Positions 11,599 to 23,837 of a stretch of 64,000 bases of DNA are shown here, piece after piece. Made by a program: the position numbers and the translations under genes. The notes below the pieces were generated by a model. The model made no database searches. It saw only the letters and a program-made list of their open reading frames with translations, and was not told the DNA's origin. The stretch is taken from assembly GCA_023974075.1 (NCBI GenBank), contig JAMFTG010000158.1:1-64000 (forward strand). The letters run 5' to 3'. This stretch comes from Chaenocephalus aceratus. Taxonomy: Eukaryota; Chordata; Actinopteri; Perciformes; Channichthyidae. Positions within the stretch are counted from its first letter, which is position 1; every line of letters begins with the position of its first letter.

Positions 11599-11772
11599 AC
11601 TGAGTGGCTGCAGGTTGTCAGAGATCAGCTGTGCGTCTCTGGCCTCAGCTCTGAAGTCCAACCCCTCCCCTCTTAAAGATCTGAACCTGAGTCGGAACGA
11701 TCTGCAAGATTCAGGAGTGAAGCAGCTGAGTGATCTTCTGGAGAGTCCAGACTGCAGACTGGAGACTCTCAG
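11599..11772 (+). CDS. NLR LRR exon 5 (174 bp)
   Basis: Encodes [40 protein letters not shown] and [15 protein letters not shown]. The acceptor TTATTCAG ends at 11598 and the donor GTGAGT starts at 11773. Its LRR core (LNLSRN) differs from exons 3 and 4 and resembles exon 2 more. Flanking intron sequence downstream of the donor again repeats the pattern seen after exons 2 and 3. Confidence 0.93.
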
Positions 11773-12865
11773 GTGAGTTCCCCATCTTTTACTTCTGTGC
11801 TGAGATTAGTATGTGAGAGATGAGTTGACTGAGCTGCAGCAATCAGGCTGATATTATACTGATCCACTCTGACAACCTTAATGCTAAAGTCTATTTTCTT
11901 CTTCTGTGGTTTCGTTCATTGATCGTGGCAAAGCTATGTTGATCTTCACATTTCAGAGAGTTGCTCAAATGAAGCAAAGCTGTGGTTAATAAAAATATCC
12001 TTAAAACATGTGATAACCCTCCTCTGCCATTCCAGAAACCCCGAAGTCAGATGCAGAAAGTTGAAAAAGGTGGATGGATAGAATAGGACTTAAAAGAGAG
12101 GCACCATGAAAGTCGAGGTGTTTTCTGAACTCAGCCCATACCCTCACTGTGTGTCTAGCAACCAGATTACAACTCAAGTTATTTGGAAGGAGAGGGAGTG
12201 AACATTTGAGCAATGCTAAGATAGAGAGTTATTTGAAGGAGCTCTACTCCATTGCCACCCAAGACGGACAGTCGGCTTGATTGTGGAAGTTAGACCAAAA
12301 GGTAATACAACGCATGTTGGCTGCCCAATAGTACAAACGACAATTAAGAAATGCATGGGGGTCCTCGGAGCCTCAGCCAGACTCCAAGGTCTCATGGAAG
12401 AAGACACAAGGCACGACCAACCAGAGCTCAGGGTTCTGCATCAGGATTCCTAGCAGTCCGAGCACCTGACCCGGTTCTAGGCCTTCGTGTCCTGTCAGGT
12501 TCATCCCCCGTGTCCTTTCACCACTGCCTGTTTCCCATAAGCCCTCATTCCTGGTGGTCTGCCCCAGATTCCATGCACATTTCTGGGGGGATTTAATACT
12601 CCACTATTCCTAAAATAAATATTCCGGATGTCTTTTGTTTACATTCCTTTACAATTCATCCTGATATATTTCACTTTTTTAAACTTTAGGATTTATGATG
12701 TCTGGGGGTTTGTGTACAGTATATGGAGCAGCGTTTAGGATGTGAAATCACCACTTTTGTTGTCCTTTAAATTAGTGAAAGGTGTTTTAACCATTATTAC
12801 AACTTGAATTATTTCTAGCAAGAGCATTGTTTTCTAAAGTTACATCATGTTTTTTCTTTATTCAG
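11773..12865 (+). other. NLR intron, mostly unrecognised
   Basis: The first 180 and last 250 or so bases are copies of the flanks around the other LRR exons. The middle, about 12000-12600, is unlike the other introns. It is more GC-rich and has no recognised family or convincing ORF, and it may be an unrecognised insertion. Confidence 0.45.
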
Positions 12866-13039
12866 ACTGAGTCTCTGCGGGTTGTCAGAGATCAGCTGTG
12901 CTTCTCTGGCCTCAGCTTTGAAGTCCAAACACTCCCATCTGAGAAAGCTGGACCTGAAATACAATAAGCTGCAGGATTCAGGAGTGAAGCTGCTGAGTGA
13001 TCTTCTGGAGAGTCCAGACTGTAGACTGGAGACTCTCAG
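12866..13039 (+). CDS. NLR LRR exon 6 (174 bp)
   Basis: The last clear LRR exon: [55 protein letters not shown]. The acceptor TTATTCAG ends at 12865 and the donor GTCAGT starts at 13040. Frame and length match the array. With exon 1 it gives a continuous 6 x 58-codon solenoid (about 348 residues) after the NACHT exon. No B30.2 exon, common at the end of some fish NLRs, was found downstream on this strand. Confidence 0.92.
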
Positions 13040-13179
13040 GTCAGTTCTCCATATTTAACTTCTTTGCTAAGATTAATATGTGAGAGATGTGTTGACGAGC
13101 TGAAGGGGCTGATATTATACTGATCCACTCTCACAACCTTAATGCTAAAGTCTATTTTCTCCATCTGTTTTGTAAAGAC

Positions 13180-14100
13180 CTACGAACAAGAGTAATGTGA
13201 TCCACCTTCTTAGTGTTAGTGAGTTATAGCGCAGAAGCGTTCTGAATGAGCCTTAGTTGTCAAATTGACTTTTCAGTGAGATATGTAAAGACAGTGGTCG
13301 AGTCTACTAAAGATGCATGCATGGACAGGTTTGGGCCAAATCCTGCTGAGACATAAAGTAAGTAATTGAATAATAGATATATTCTTAAGGTGATTACAGG
13401 CCGACTTTGTAATCGTCTTAATTTCACTCTTGAGATAAAGGTCTGAATATATGAATACACCTAGATTTCTGTCCTTTTCTGTGGGTTTTAACAATGCTGA
13501 TTGGAGCTCAGCAATTACATTTTATTCCTTCCTCATTGGCTGAACAAATTATTACATCAGTTTATTCTTTGTTGAAGGAAGTTTTAATATTTCCAATCAT
13601 TGATTTGTCAATGCTGTGTCATCTGCAAACTGATAATAACTTTGTTTTTGTTTTCAATTAACTGAGCCAGTGTTGCATGAAGATGTTAAACAATAGAGGC
13701 CCCAGGATGGAGCCCTGAGCAACTCCGCATTTCAAATGTGTACGCTTAGATATGTAATTACCTATAGAAACAAACAAAGTTGTCACTGTGCTTCCTGTAA
13801 TATTCAAACCAATTTAGTATTATGCCAGAAAGTCTATCTATCTGTCTTTCCAGTTGGTCTAGTAAAATGTAAAATTTGGTCAACAGTGTCAAAACAGCAC
13901 TGAGATATCAAGACTGAGATTCTGCTAATATTTGTTTTTAACGGCATGTCATTTAAGATCTTAACAAGAGTAGGCTCAGTGCTATGGTTTGGTCAAGACC
14001 TGATTGATACAAACATTATAACGTAAGCTGCAAAGCAACATTTGAGTAAGAAAGCAACTGTCTAACAGAAAGGACTTTACAGAAAAGCTAAAAAGATAGT
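13180..14100 (-). mobile_element. Decayed LINE RT fragment (-) in NLR intron
   Basis: The minus strand keeps recognisable pieces of a non-LTR RT: GSILGPLLFN-like text near 13690-13720, and, closer to the 3' end at 13273-13494, DRNLGVFIYSDLYLKSEI and SRLDHC, the thumb region of L2/CR1-type enzymes. Many stops and frameshifts make it inactive. Confidence 0.65.
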
Positions 14101-14161
14101 CTGTTTGGTTTTCCCATAATATGTTTTTCTTTTAGATTTATTACTATTTATTTCCCTGCAG

Positions 14162-14213
14162 GATCAATGACAAGTGGATCACAGCTGAGAAACAGAAGAT
14201 CTGTAAGTATTAG
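14162..14213 (+). CDS. Possible short terminal exon of the NLR
   Basis: The acceptor TTTCCCTGCAG ends at 14161. Joined to LRR exon 6 (AG plus G gives Arg), the frame reads RINDKWITAEKQKICKY and stops at TAG 14211-14213. A strong donor CT/GTAAGT at 14203 offers the alternative that this is a 41-bp internal exon leading to exons I could not find. Fish NLRs often have short exons after the LRR array, so either reading is possible. Support comes only from splice signals and frame. Confidence 0.4.
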
Positions 14214-15228
14214 AAGTATCTAAAAGTTATATGGTCAAAATGTGGTATACAACTGGATAAAAAGTCCTCTTATAACATCTTCTGGCAAAAGGACACATCA
14301 ACGGAGCTCATCCAGATTTGCGTCCGATATGATGTAATATTGGAAATGTGGGCTGGCTTTACGCCCAAGGCCCTATCAGTAACATCGCTATCAGAAACAA
14401 TGTGCAATGTTTTGGAAGTAATATGGTCTTTGTTTACATTAGCAAGCATCGCTAACCTGTACTGGAGAGAGTATGTGTAAAAAAGCAGGAAATAAAAAAA
14501 GGAACTCACCTTGTGGTGAACCGGAAAGAGAAAAAGCATTTGAGCTCCATTCTGTTTCAGAAATAATCCTTGATGTGGTTTTGAACATGATATGGTGTTT
14601 CATCACGGCAGCATTTAGCTGAGTATCTGCAGGCAGAGAGGAGACCTCACTGCTTGCCTTGTCGTGCTCAAAAGGGCCAGCAGCTACAGACACAGAATCG
14701 GCACTTCTCTAACAGGCCTTCTTCACAGTTATTTGTAAGATATTTGTTTAAAGTGGTTGTTGGTTGTATTACAAAAGTATGTTCGCTCTTTTTATTCCAG
14801 GACCGAGATTGGAAAATTGCCCGACTAGTGTACAGTTCTCCTACACTGCTCCCTTCAGTTGCTAATGCCCACATTGGTTTCAAGAGACTGGTACTGGCCT
14901 ATCATGACAGGAGAAAAATCTATACATTTTCCGTTACTGACTGCATACCCACCTGTGTTGCTTGTACCTTGACCCAACACACTGAATAAAGGAATTATAG
15001 CACTTTAAGAGCCCATTTAGAAGAATACTAGCTAAATGAAATTGAATGTAGTTTAATGCACAACAAGTTTTAATGTATGTGAAGGTTTTTCAGTTATTTT
15101 AGTTACATAAGTATAATCTATTCCAGTTGTCTTACAGGAGGATAAACATAGTATTCCTGAGAGATAGAGGTCACACTGTGTCCCTCAGGCAAACTGTATT
15201 CAATTATATTCATTCATTTGATTGATAC
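14214..15228. other. Intergenic, no recognised gene
   Basis: A 111-codon + strand frame (14654-14989) contains DRDWKIARLVYSSPTLLP, but I recognise no family and no other support. The rest is AT-rich with no clear repeat. Confidence 0.4.
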
Positions 15229-15897
15229 ATTTTTTTTATTTCGAACAAGTAAAATAAATAATTACAAAACAAAACAAATGTTGCAGTGTCTAGTCATGTA
15301 AGAGAAATCAAAACAAAATTACATTTACAACAACAACAGCATTAGCAACATAAACAGTCCCACATCTAGTGTTCGAAAAGGAGTGAGAAGAAGTATAACT
15401 TATTTAATCGCACCCCCTTGTACCTAAATGATTTATTGATAATCTATAATCTGCAATAATGATCTTTATTATTAATTATTATTGTGTGTAAACTCATGTT
15501 TTGTGCTGGTTGTATGAGGGTTCAATTAATGGGGTTCAGTTTATGTGAGTGTGACTTTAAATCTGGGTGGAGATTCGCAGGGTTTATTGATATGGTATAA
15601 ATAGAGAGGATAAATAAATGAACGTCATTGAGATTGAGGAATCAGGAGATGCCACTAGTAAGTTAAGTTGTATGGCATATGTGTGATCCTAATTGTTGTA
15701 TTGTTATTGTCTTTTTTCTTCTCAGGTTAACAACCTATTTGGATTTGATTAAATTATCCAAACTAGGAGTTGTTTCCATTCATCTTGATTTCACCCATAA
15801 TGTCGGGAGATAGACAGTACAATTATTGTTACATATATAACAAATATATACACCTACATACTCACACATATACACAGTCAAACACATTCCCCATCCC
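15229..15897 (-). mobile_element. LINE A 3' region, unit 1, with possible LTR-like insert
   Basis: The segment ends (minus strand) in a TTCGAAATAAA-like terminus and carries AC-rich and AT-rich sequence continuous with LINE A. It is interrupted at about 15484-15729 by a different stretch with TATAAATA at 15596-15603 and AATAAA at 15613-15618, starting TGTGTAAAC and ending GTTAACA, which could be a short LTR. No target duplication was visible, so the LTR reading is weak. Unit 2 lacks this region because its LINE A copy starts at 46640. Confidence 0.4.
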
Positions 15898-18800
15898 TGT
15901 ACCTCGAGAAAATTATTTCTCTGTATTTCCTCCTGAACTGGTTAATGTCTGGACATCGCTCTCGCTCCACATTCACACTGTTCCATAGTCTCTCTCCACA
16001 GGCTGAGATACAAAATGTTCTTCTGGTTGTACGGACCCTATGAATTTAGAATTGAAATTGTCTCCTTGAATTTTATCCCCCCACTCGTTGAGTGAATACT
16101 TTTTGGATCTTTCCTGGTGAAACGTTATTATTTTCCTTAAACATGATTTGTGCCGTTTAGAATTCTACCAGGTCTGTGAATTTTGACAATTCTGACTGCA
16201 GAAATAATTCGTTAGTGTGATCAAGGTATTTGGCATTGTGAATGATTCCTATGGCTTTTTTTTTGTAGAATAGATACTGCATGTATAGAACTTTTGTAGT
16301 TATTGCCCCAGATTTCAGCACAGTAAGTCAAATATGGTAAGACTACTGAACAGTAGAGAATGTGAAGTGATTTCTGATCTAGAACTTGTTTTAGTTTGTT
16401 TAGTATGGAAATGCTTATCGACAGCTTTGATTGTACATGTTTTGATTGTGGTGGTGGCGAAGTCCATAGGGACTTGGCTTGGCAACTGGAAGGTCACCAG
16501 TTCAAGTCCCGGAAAGACCAAGTGCTACCGAGGTGTCCCTGAGCAAGGCACGGCTCCCCGGGTGCCGTTCATAATGGCAGCCCACTGCTCCTAACTCTAG
16601 GATGGCTCAAATGCAGAGAAACCGTTTCGTTACATAGTACCTGTACTACGTAATGACAATAAGTTGAATCTTCTAATCTTCTTCTTCTTTATGTGTAATT
16701 TCCAACTTATCGTGTCATCTATTATTACCCCAAGAAATGTAATTTCATGGACTCTTTCAATTTCAACCCCATCTATTTTTATTTGCATTTGTGTTTTTGT
16801 TCTATGTTTACCGAACAGCATTCATTATGTTTTACTCAAGTTTAATGATAGTTTATTTTTATCAAACCATTTGTGCATTTCATTTTCTATGTTCTCCACT
16901 AGCTGTTCTAAATTCTCCCCAGAACAGAATATATTTGAATCATCAGCAAACAAAACTAGCCTCAGTACATTGGATACTCTACAGATGTCATTGATGTACA
17001 GTATAAACAATTTAGGACCCAACACTGACCCCTGGGGGACACCACAAGCCATTTCCAAACATGAAGAACAATCATTTCCCAACTTCACATACTGCTGTCT
17101 ATTGCTTAAATAGCTTTTAATCCAGTCTAAAAGTATACCCCTGATACCATACCTTTCTAATTTATATACTAGGATGTCATGGTTGATTGTGTGAAAAACT
17201 TTTTTAATATGTATAAAAATCCCGACTGCATATTTGTTGTGTTCAAGGGTATCTGTGATATCCTCAATTGATTCCATAATTGCCAGTGATGTTGATCTGT
17301 TTAATCTGAATCCGTATTGACTGTCCGTGATTCATTTGTGATTTTCTATGAATGTGTCCAGTCTGTTGTTAAATACTTTTTCTAGTATTTTTGAAAATTG
17401 GGGAAGTAAAGAGATAGGTCTGTAGTTTGTGAAGTGGTGCTTGTTCCCAGTTTTGTAAGTGAATTTAGCTATTTTCATTTTGTTTGGACAAGTACCGGTT
17501 TGGAATGACTGGTAGATGTGCGTTAATGGTTTAGAAATCCCCCCAATGACCATTTTTACTAATGTCATATCAATGTCATTATAATCAGTAGACATTTTAT
17601 TTTTACATTTTTGAACAATATCTAATATCTCTCTTTCATCAACTGGTTTAATGAACATTGAGCAGGGTTTTCTCTTCAATACATCGTCTTGATGTTCCCC
17701 AGTTGTCCCTGGATCAGGGATTTTTCCCGCCAAATCGGGTCCAACATTCACAAAGAATTGATTGAAGTTGTTAGCTACATTATTTATATTATACTTTTCA
17801 TTATAGTTATCAGTAAAATACTCAGGATACTCTTTTTGTTTCGAGTTTTCTCTTACAATACTGTTAAGTATATCCCATATTCCTTTAATATTGCTTTTTT
17901 TAATCTATTAATTCCTTATAATAGTCTTTCTTGCTTGTTCTTAAAATATTAGTCAACTTATTTTAATATTTTTTATATTTATCCTCTGCACTTTGAGTTC
18001 TTTGTGTAAAGAAGTCCCTATATAGTGTGTTTTTCTTTTTGCAGGCATGTTGTAATCCCTTTGTGATCCATGGACAATGAATATATTTTAGTTTTCTGCT
18101 GTATTCTTTAATTGGGCAGTTTTTCTCATATAATGACCTAAATATCCTTAGGAAAGTTTTATAAACAGTATCAATGTCTCTTTCTTGGTAAAGTTTGTCC
18201 CATTTCTGTTCCAGCAATTCATTTTTCAGTGCGTTGATGGATTCCTCTGATCGCATCCATCTGTATCCTTTTTCTTTGTCTGGCTTATTTTTCCTGTAGT
18301 TGCCATCATAGACTGTGAACTCTGGCAAGTGATCACTGATATTATTGATTAATAAGCCACTTACTGTGTGGTTTTCAATGTCATTGTTACATATATTATC
18401 TATTAGGGTGGCACAATGGGATGTCACTCTACTGGGTCTAGTAATTTTTTGGAAATAGGCTCAGACTATACATTGTATTGATAAATGCATCAGTAGTTGT
18501 GTGCTTGTTAGGATTAAGCAGGTTAATATTAAAATCTCCACATATGAAAATAGCTTTGTTATTTATTTTAGAAAACATGCCCTCCGTCCAGTCTGTGAAA
18601 GTTTCAATGCTTGACCCTTGCGTCCTATATATACAGCTAATTATGACATTTTTTTTTTTTTCCTTGTAGATTTAAATTGTTATACTGTCTGTCTAATAGG
18701 TTGTCAACCACAGTTGTCATACTGTCCACCACACTAAAGTGCAGAGTTGTATCCACATAGATGGCAACTCCTCCTCCTCCTCCTCCTCCTCCCTTATTTG

Positions 18801-19960
18801 GTCTATTTTTGTATCTGAGCTCATATCCATCCAGCTCAAAGTCTATGTCCTTTTCGTTGTTGATCCATGTTTCAGAAATAGCAATTATGTTGAATGGATT
18901 AGTAAATGTATGTAAATATTCTCTGATGTTGTTAACATTTGCATACAGGCTTCTGCTATTAAAATGGATGATTGATAATTTGCCATTTGTTTTGATGTTC
19001 TGGTTATATTGTTCATCAGTGTAGTAGTAGTAGTAGTAGTAGTAGCAGATGTTGTTGACGAAAAAGTTATTGTCCGGATCAGTTTCATGTTCCAAGTCAT
19101 GTAGCTTGTGATCAGTGTACTGGAATGTTTTTAGTTCCAATTGATCATTATGGATCCTTTATCCTATGAGTTACGTCACTATTGACTTCAGATGTATATG
19201 AGCAGGTGTCGCCAGTGTGCGCCATTGCTTTGTGTGTGTGTTACCTCACAGTCCGGTGTATGATGATGATCACTGGTATCTGTCCAAATCCATGATGTTC
19301 CTGATGACCAGCACTTTTGCTTACTCTAGTGTTCCATTTAGTTAATACATATTTTACAGTTTGAAGTCCAAGTGTTTTGAATTGTTCTCTGTTTCTTTAG
19401 GTAGCGCACTTTTCTAGCTATGTCAGTGTTGCGCTTAGTTAAATTATCATTCATACAGACAACTGATCCTTTCAGCTTTCTTCCCTGTTTTAGCAGACTG
19501 GTCTTGTGTTTTCTGTTCACAAACCTCAGTATGATAGCCGGATTGTCACTGTACTTCTGCCTGGGTAGCGGGTGACATGCCTCAATGTTATTGCAATCCA
19601 GTTGTATCCCCTTGGACTGTAGGAAAGCAGCCACCTGTTGCTCCGTGGAGCTTGCATCCAGTTCCCCGGGCTCCCCCCCGGCGTCAGCACCCACAGCCCG
19701 GGCATACGACCGGGGGCTTTACTTTGAGCCCAGTGATGATCACGTCGTTCATCCGGGTGTACTGCTCCAAGTCCTCCACCCTGCTTTCCAGGTATTCCAG
19801 ACGCTTGTCTTTTTCCGCGTTCTGAATCCGTAGTATTTTCACCTCCTCAACCAGGTCCAGGATGCCCTTCTGTTGTAGCCTGACAGCAGAGATTTCTCTG
19901 GCTAGAAAGTCGAGCGAATTTTTGATCTCGTCGACCTCCTCAGCCGACTGTGTCAGGGTG
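15898..19960 (-). mobile_element. LINE A copy 1: ORF1 plus EN-RT, degenerate
   Basis: A two-ORF non-LTR retrotransposon on the minus strand. ORF1 (about 19340-19960) has a coiled-coil-like start (KDKRLEYLESRVEDLEQY), an RRM-like NDVIITGLKV and a conserved block around ACHPLPRQKYSDNPAIILRF. ORF2 starts with an endonuclease (LSIIHFNSRSLYAN, AISETWINN, GVAIYVD; later ISDHLPEF), then a linker, then RT with NYRPISLLPQFSKILEK, GVPQGSVLGPKLFILYIND and catalytic LFADDSNIF. Several frameshifts and stops split it. Poly-Tyr and poly-Gly stretches in the endonuclease arise from (TAG)n at about 19020-19046 and (TCC)n at about 18768-18790. The clade is jockey-superfamily-like (L2/CR1/Crack type), not resolved. 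Confidence 0.85.
16443..16677 (+). mobile_element. SINE inserted in LINE A copy 1
   Basis: A tRNA-headed SINE with a B box in CCAGTTCAAGTCCCGG (about 16497-16512) and the fish SINE body word CCTGAGCAAGGCACGGCTCC, ending AATGACAATAAGTTGAATC. Unit 2 reads straight through at about 47180 without it, so it inserted after the duplication or was lost precisely. No clean target duplication was seen. Confidence 0.75.
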
Positions 19961-21165
19961 TGTGGAAAATGGGACCCAAGTGCAATTTAAAAAAGGACTA
20001 AAAAGGTAAGGTAACAAAAAGCGAGCTTTATTATAAAAAGCCGAAGGCACGAAAAAACAAGAAACTAATTAACAGAAACAAAATCAGGAAACACGACAGA
20101 CAGGAACAAACTTACAGACGGGAACAGGCAGGAGACACGGACAAGCATGGGTGACAGGGACATGAAATGACGACGAACAGACATGGAGCACAGGGGAAGA
20201 CAAGACTAAATACACAGAAGGGTAATCACAGGACAAGACACAGCTGGCAGGGGAGGAGAAACACAAGGGCAACAGGTGAACACAATTAGGCACAATCAGA
20301 CACAGGAGGGAAACTAACGACAGGAAATCAAACACAGGGAGTAGGATCAGACAAGACACAAGGAGGAAAACATTTCAAAACAAAAAGGTGGAAAATGAAA
20401 ACAAAAATCCAAAACCATGACAGAACCCCCCCCCCCCTCAAGGGATGGATTCCAAACGTCCCAAAAAACCCTAAAAAAAGTCCAAAACCACTAGAAGAGT
20501 GGGTGGAGGGGGTCCGGAGGAGGGACTCGGACGGACATCCCGGGGCAAAGCAGAATCCATGGAGGGGATCTCGGGCGGACGGCCCGGGGGCAGGGTAGAG
20601 TTCGAGGAGGAGGTCTCGGGCGGACGGCCCGGGGGAAAGGTAGAGTCCATGGAGGGGGTCTCGGGCGGACGGCCCAGGGGCAAGGCAGAGTTCATAATGG
20701 GGCGAGGGCCACAGCGGGCGAACTCAGGAGGCCGAGCATGAGGGTGAAGGCAGCGGCAGGAAGAGACAGGGGGCCAGGCCCGAGGGCGAAGACCGCGGCT
20801 CTCAGGGAGCCGGGCTCGAGGGCGAAGACCGGACAGCTCCGGAGGCCGGGTAGGACCCGGTGTCAGCCGGACAAGAACCGGAGCCGGTGGGACAGGCATA
20901 GACGGGATCCTGGACATGACCTGGGCTGGTGTCAATGGGACCCCGGATGGAGCAAGGGCTGGGGTCGATTGGACCACCAACGCAACAGAGCAAGGAATAG
21001 GCAGGACCCCCGGCGGGACAGGTGTCGGCAGGACCCCCGGAAAGACAGGTGATGGCGGGGCCTCCAACGGAACAGGACATGGGGTTGGCAGGACCCCCGG
21101 CAGAAGAGTACTTGGCGGGGCCCCCAACGGGACAGGACACAGGGTTGGCAGGACCACCGGCAGAA
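19960..21165. repeat. Repeat block with GC-rich minisatellites, unit 1
   Basis: The first part (19960-20430) is an A-rich dispersed repeat ending in AACCATGACAG and a poly-C run. Its reverse-orientation relatives flank the 36500-38000 region. The second part contains a 45-bp minisatellite (GGACGGCCCGGGGG core) at about 20570-20690 and GGCAGGACCCCCGGC-type units at about 20995-21165. The minus strand is open for about 228 codons of Pro-rich peptide (GRPPETPSMDSTFPP-like units). I cannot place the family. It may be an internal part of an unrecognised transposon. Confidence 0.6.
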
Positions 21166-21816
21166 TACTGGATGATACTTAACTATATTTATCAATCAAG
21201 CCTGATGAAATTAATCATCTAAATAAAATTCAAGACTGCCTTAAGGACTTAAAAACGTGGATGAGCTTAAACTTTTTGATGTTAAACACGACCAAAACTG
21301 AAGTTATTGTACTTGGCCCGAAGAATCTACGAAACACATTATCTAAAGATATACTAACTATGGATGGCATTAATTTGGCCTCCAGTGAGACTGTAAGGAA
21401 TCTTGGTGTTATATTTGATCAGGATTTATCCTTCAACGCCCACATAAAATCAATTTCAAGGACCGCCTACTTCCATCTACGTAACATTGCAAAAATCAGG
21501 CATATCTTGCCTCAAAACGATGCAGAGAAACTAGTCCATGCAGTTGTTACTTCTAGGCTGGATTATTGTAACTCTTTATTATCAGGGTGTACCAAGAAGT
21601 CAGTCAAGTGGCTTCAGCTGATTCAAAATGCTGCAGCTCGTGGACTAACCAGAGTTAGGAAAAGGGACCACATTACTCCTGTTCTGGCTGCCTTACACTG
21701 GCTCCCTATAGAACACAGGATAGAATTTAAAATTCTTCTTCTCGCCTACAAAGCCCTTAATGGGCAGGCGCCATCTTACCTTAAAGAACTCATTATACCC
21801 TACTGTCCTACTAGGG
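21163..21816 (+). mobile_element. L2 LINE fragment, RT C-terminal half
   Basis: Begins at the DDT of the YADD box (GGATGATACT at 21171) and continues KPDEINHLNKIQDCLKDLK through NLGVIFDQDLSFNAHIK and SRLDYCNSLLSGC to YLKELIIPYCPTRA, where a hAT terminus replaces it. It is very close to the same region of the full-length L2 at 45200-45850. It lies in unit 1 only. In unit 2 the proline-rich block joins hAT sequence directly at about 51395. Confidence 0.9.
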
Positions 21817-21913
21817 CAGTGGTTCCCAACCTGGGGGGCGCGTCCCCCTTGGGGGGGGGGGGCGCCAAAGATCGCAGGGGGGGCTCTTGGGAAAAAATGT
21901 TGGGAACCACTGG
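21817..21913. mobile_element. hAT-like MITE remnant (CAGTGGTTCCC ends)
   Basis: About 97 bp between CAGTGGTTCCCAACC at 21817 and TTGGGAACCACTG ending near 21912, an inverted pair typical of hAT-type non-autonomous elements, with a G-rich middle. Unit 2 (51395-51673) has a longer version with extra internal sequence but a similar right end, so this copy is internally deleted. Confidence 0.7.
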
Positions 21914-22690
21914 ATATGGAGCATCCATATTCGGCCTTATTCACAGCAGCACCACCCACCCTCCTGTGGAGGGTGTTCTCATGGCCCTGGTAACACTTAA
22001 AGGAGGTGGATTTTGTGGTGCTTTACTGTCCGCACACCAGCATCCATATTCGGCCTTATTCACAGCAGCACCTGCCCTGCTGGAGGTTCACACTTTAACT
22101 TTTTTTGTTACCCTCCTCTGCACTCCTCATAGAACAGGCTGCTTCACAGCACTTTGCAAGCCAGGAAAAGTGATTGAATCATGGGTATACATATTTTAAA
22201 TAGTCTGACACCTCCAGGGCGCATCACCACATTTTACAAGCCAGGGAAGGTGCCTGAATCCTGGATAAACATTGTTTAATTGTTTAAGTGGTTTTAAATG
22301 TGTGAAAACAGTGTTTTGTCACTTTCTAAACTCTCCCGTCATTGCCCGGAGAAATTGGGTCGATGTTGTATTCAATCTGACCGCTAATATTCCAGTGAGA
22401 CGAAGTACGTACAATCACCGGAGTGATCCCATGTTAATTTTGTCCCAATATCGGAGCATTCCCTGACCCTACATAGAGGCAATGGACGTCCACTCTCGGG
22501 AGATGTCCGACAGTGGTGCGGTTACCCAAAGTGACAGACCTAATTTTACCCAGGAATAAGTGTTGGAAACGTGGGGGAAAGTGGTGTGAATAGAGGGAGA
22601 GTGTACCCAGACAGCAGGAGGCAGAACATAGCTTTTCTACCCAGGAAAAGTGTTTTAAAAGTTGGGAAAAGTGGTGTAAATAGAGGCAGA
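21913..22690. repeat. Complex low-copy repeats, unit 1
   Basis: The words CATCCATATTCGGCCTT and ACAGCAGCACC recur at about 21924 and 22041 (117-bp spacing) and again at 23460. The matching stretch of unit 2 is 51673-51973. No gene was recognised. Confidence 0.6.
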
Positions 22691-23010
22691 GTGAACCCAT
22701 GAACCCAGAGAGCAGGCTGTGCAGAAAATGTAAAAAAGTATCCAAAAATAGTGCCTTATAATGCGGGTAGAGTCCCCTGTCAACTCAACCTTGCATTCCT
22801 CCAGAGTCAACATTTGTAAGAGTAATTTTTTTGAGAACCAGAGAAAAGGGGTGAAAATGAGAAAATGTATCCCAAAATAGTGCCTCATAACGCGGGTAGA
22901 GTCCCCTGTCAACTCCCCTTGCATTCCTCCAGAGTCACATTTGGAGTGAGAACCAGGAGAAAGGAGGGGAAATGAACAAAAAGCATCCAAAAATAGTGCA
23001 TCATAGATGT
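22690..23010. repeat. Diverged 128-bp satellite units
   Basis: Two to three diverged copies of the satellite that forms the main array at 24900-26032. The marker word AATAGTGC recurs at about 22749, 22877 and 22993. Confidence 0.75.
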
Positions 23011-23631
23011 TGCAGAGTGAGGCTTATGAGGTTGACTCTGTAGCACATGTGCTGCACCATGCATCATATGTGGTGATTCTGTCACCACATGTGTTGATGC
23101 ATCTTATGATGGCCAATTGGCCAATTTGGCTGCTCCAAGATCCCCAAAAGACGGACACAACTCCTCCAGCATGTGTCCCTAACATGGGCACTCTTCTTAT
23201 TTCACACCTCCAGGAGAGGGACCAGTAATTGCACCTCTCTGTGGCCCCTCACAGAGCCCCAACAACGGACTAATGACCTCCAGGACGTCTCCCTCACATG
23301 CGCACTTCCATAACCTTGCACACCGTGAGTCCCCGGGCCCCCGGACTTAAGCACTCCCCCACGGACTAAACCCAGATGATCACACCCTCCAGAACCTCAT
23401 GCCCCTGGTAACCCTAAAAGGGGGATGGATTTTGCGGTGCTTTACCGTCAGCCCATCGGCATCCATATTCGGCCTTCTTCATGGCACCACCACCCCTTCC
23501 GTGGAGGATATTCTCATGCTCCTGGTAACCCTTTAAATAGTATGATACTACCAGGGCTCATCACTGCACTTTACAAGCCAGAAATAATGTTTAAATGGTC
23601 GGGAAAAGTGTTTTTAAACATCTGGAAGAGA

Positions 23632-23756
23632 GTTTTAGCCTGTCATTTTGCACGATATCATTTAACATTGAACCTCTCCCGGAAATGCACAGAATATGAG
23701 CATTTTCAGGAGAGGGTCAATGTTAAATGGTATCGTGAAAAATGACAGGCTAAAAC
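23632..23756. repeat. 48-bp imperfect inverted repeat
   Basis: The left arm 23632-23679 and right arm 23709-23756 are reverse complements with three mismatches, separated by a 29-base loop. It can fold into a long hairpin. No transposon ends were identified around it. Confidence 0.9.
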
Positions 23757-23837
23757 CCAGGAATAAGTGTTTGAAAGGCGCGGAAAATTTGTTTAAAATA
23801 GTCTGATACCTCCAGGGCGCATCACCGCATTTTACAA

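Noticed and set aside
14654..14989. A 111-codon + strand frame as an NLR or host exon
   Set aside because: An acceptor-like CAG lies inside, but no family, phase link or donor supports it.
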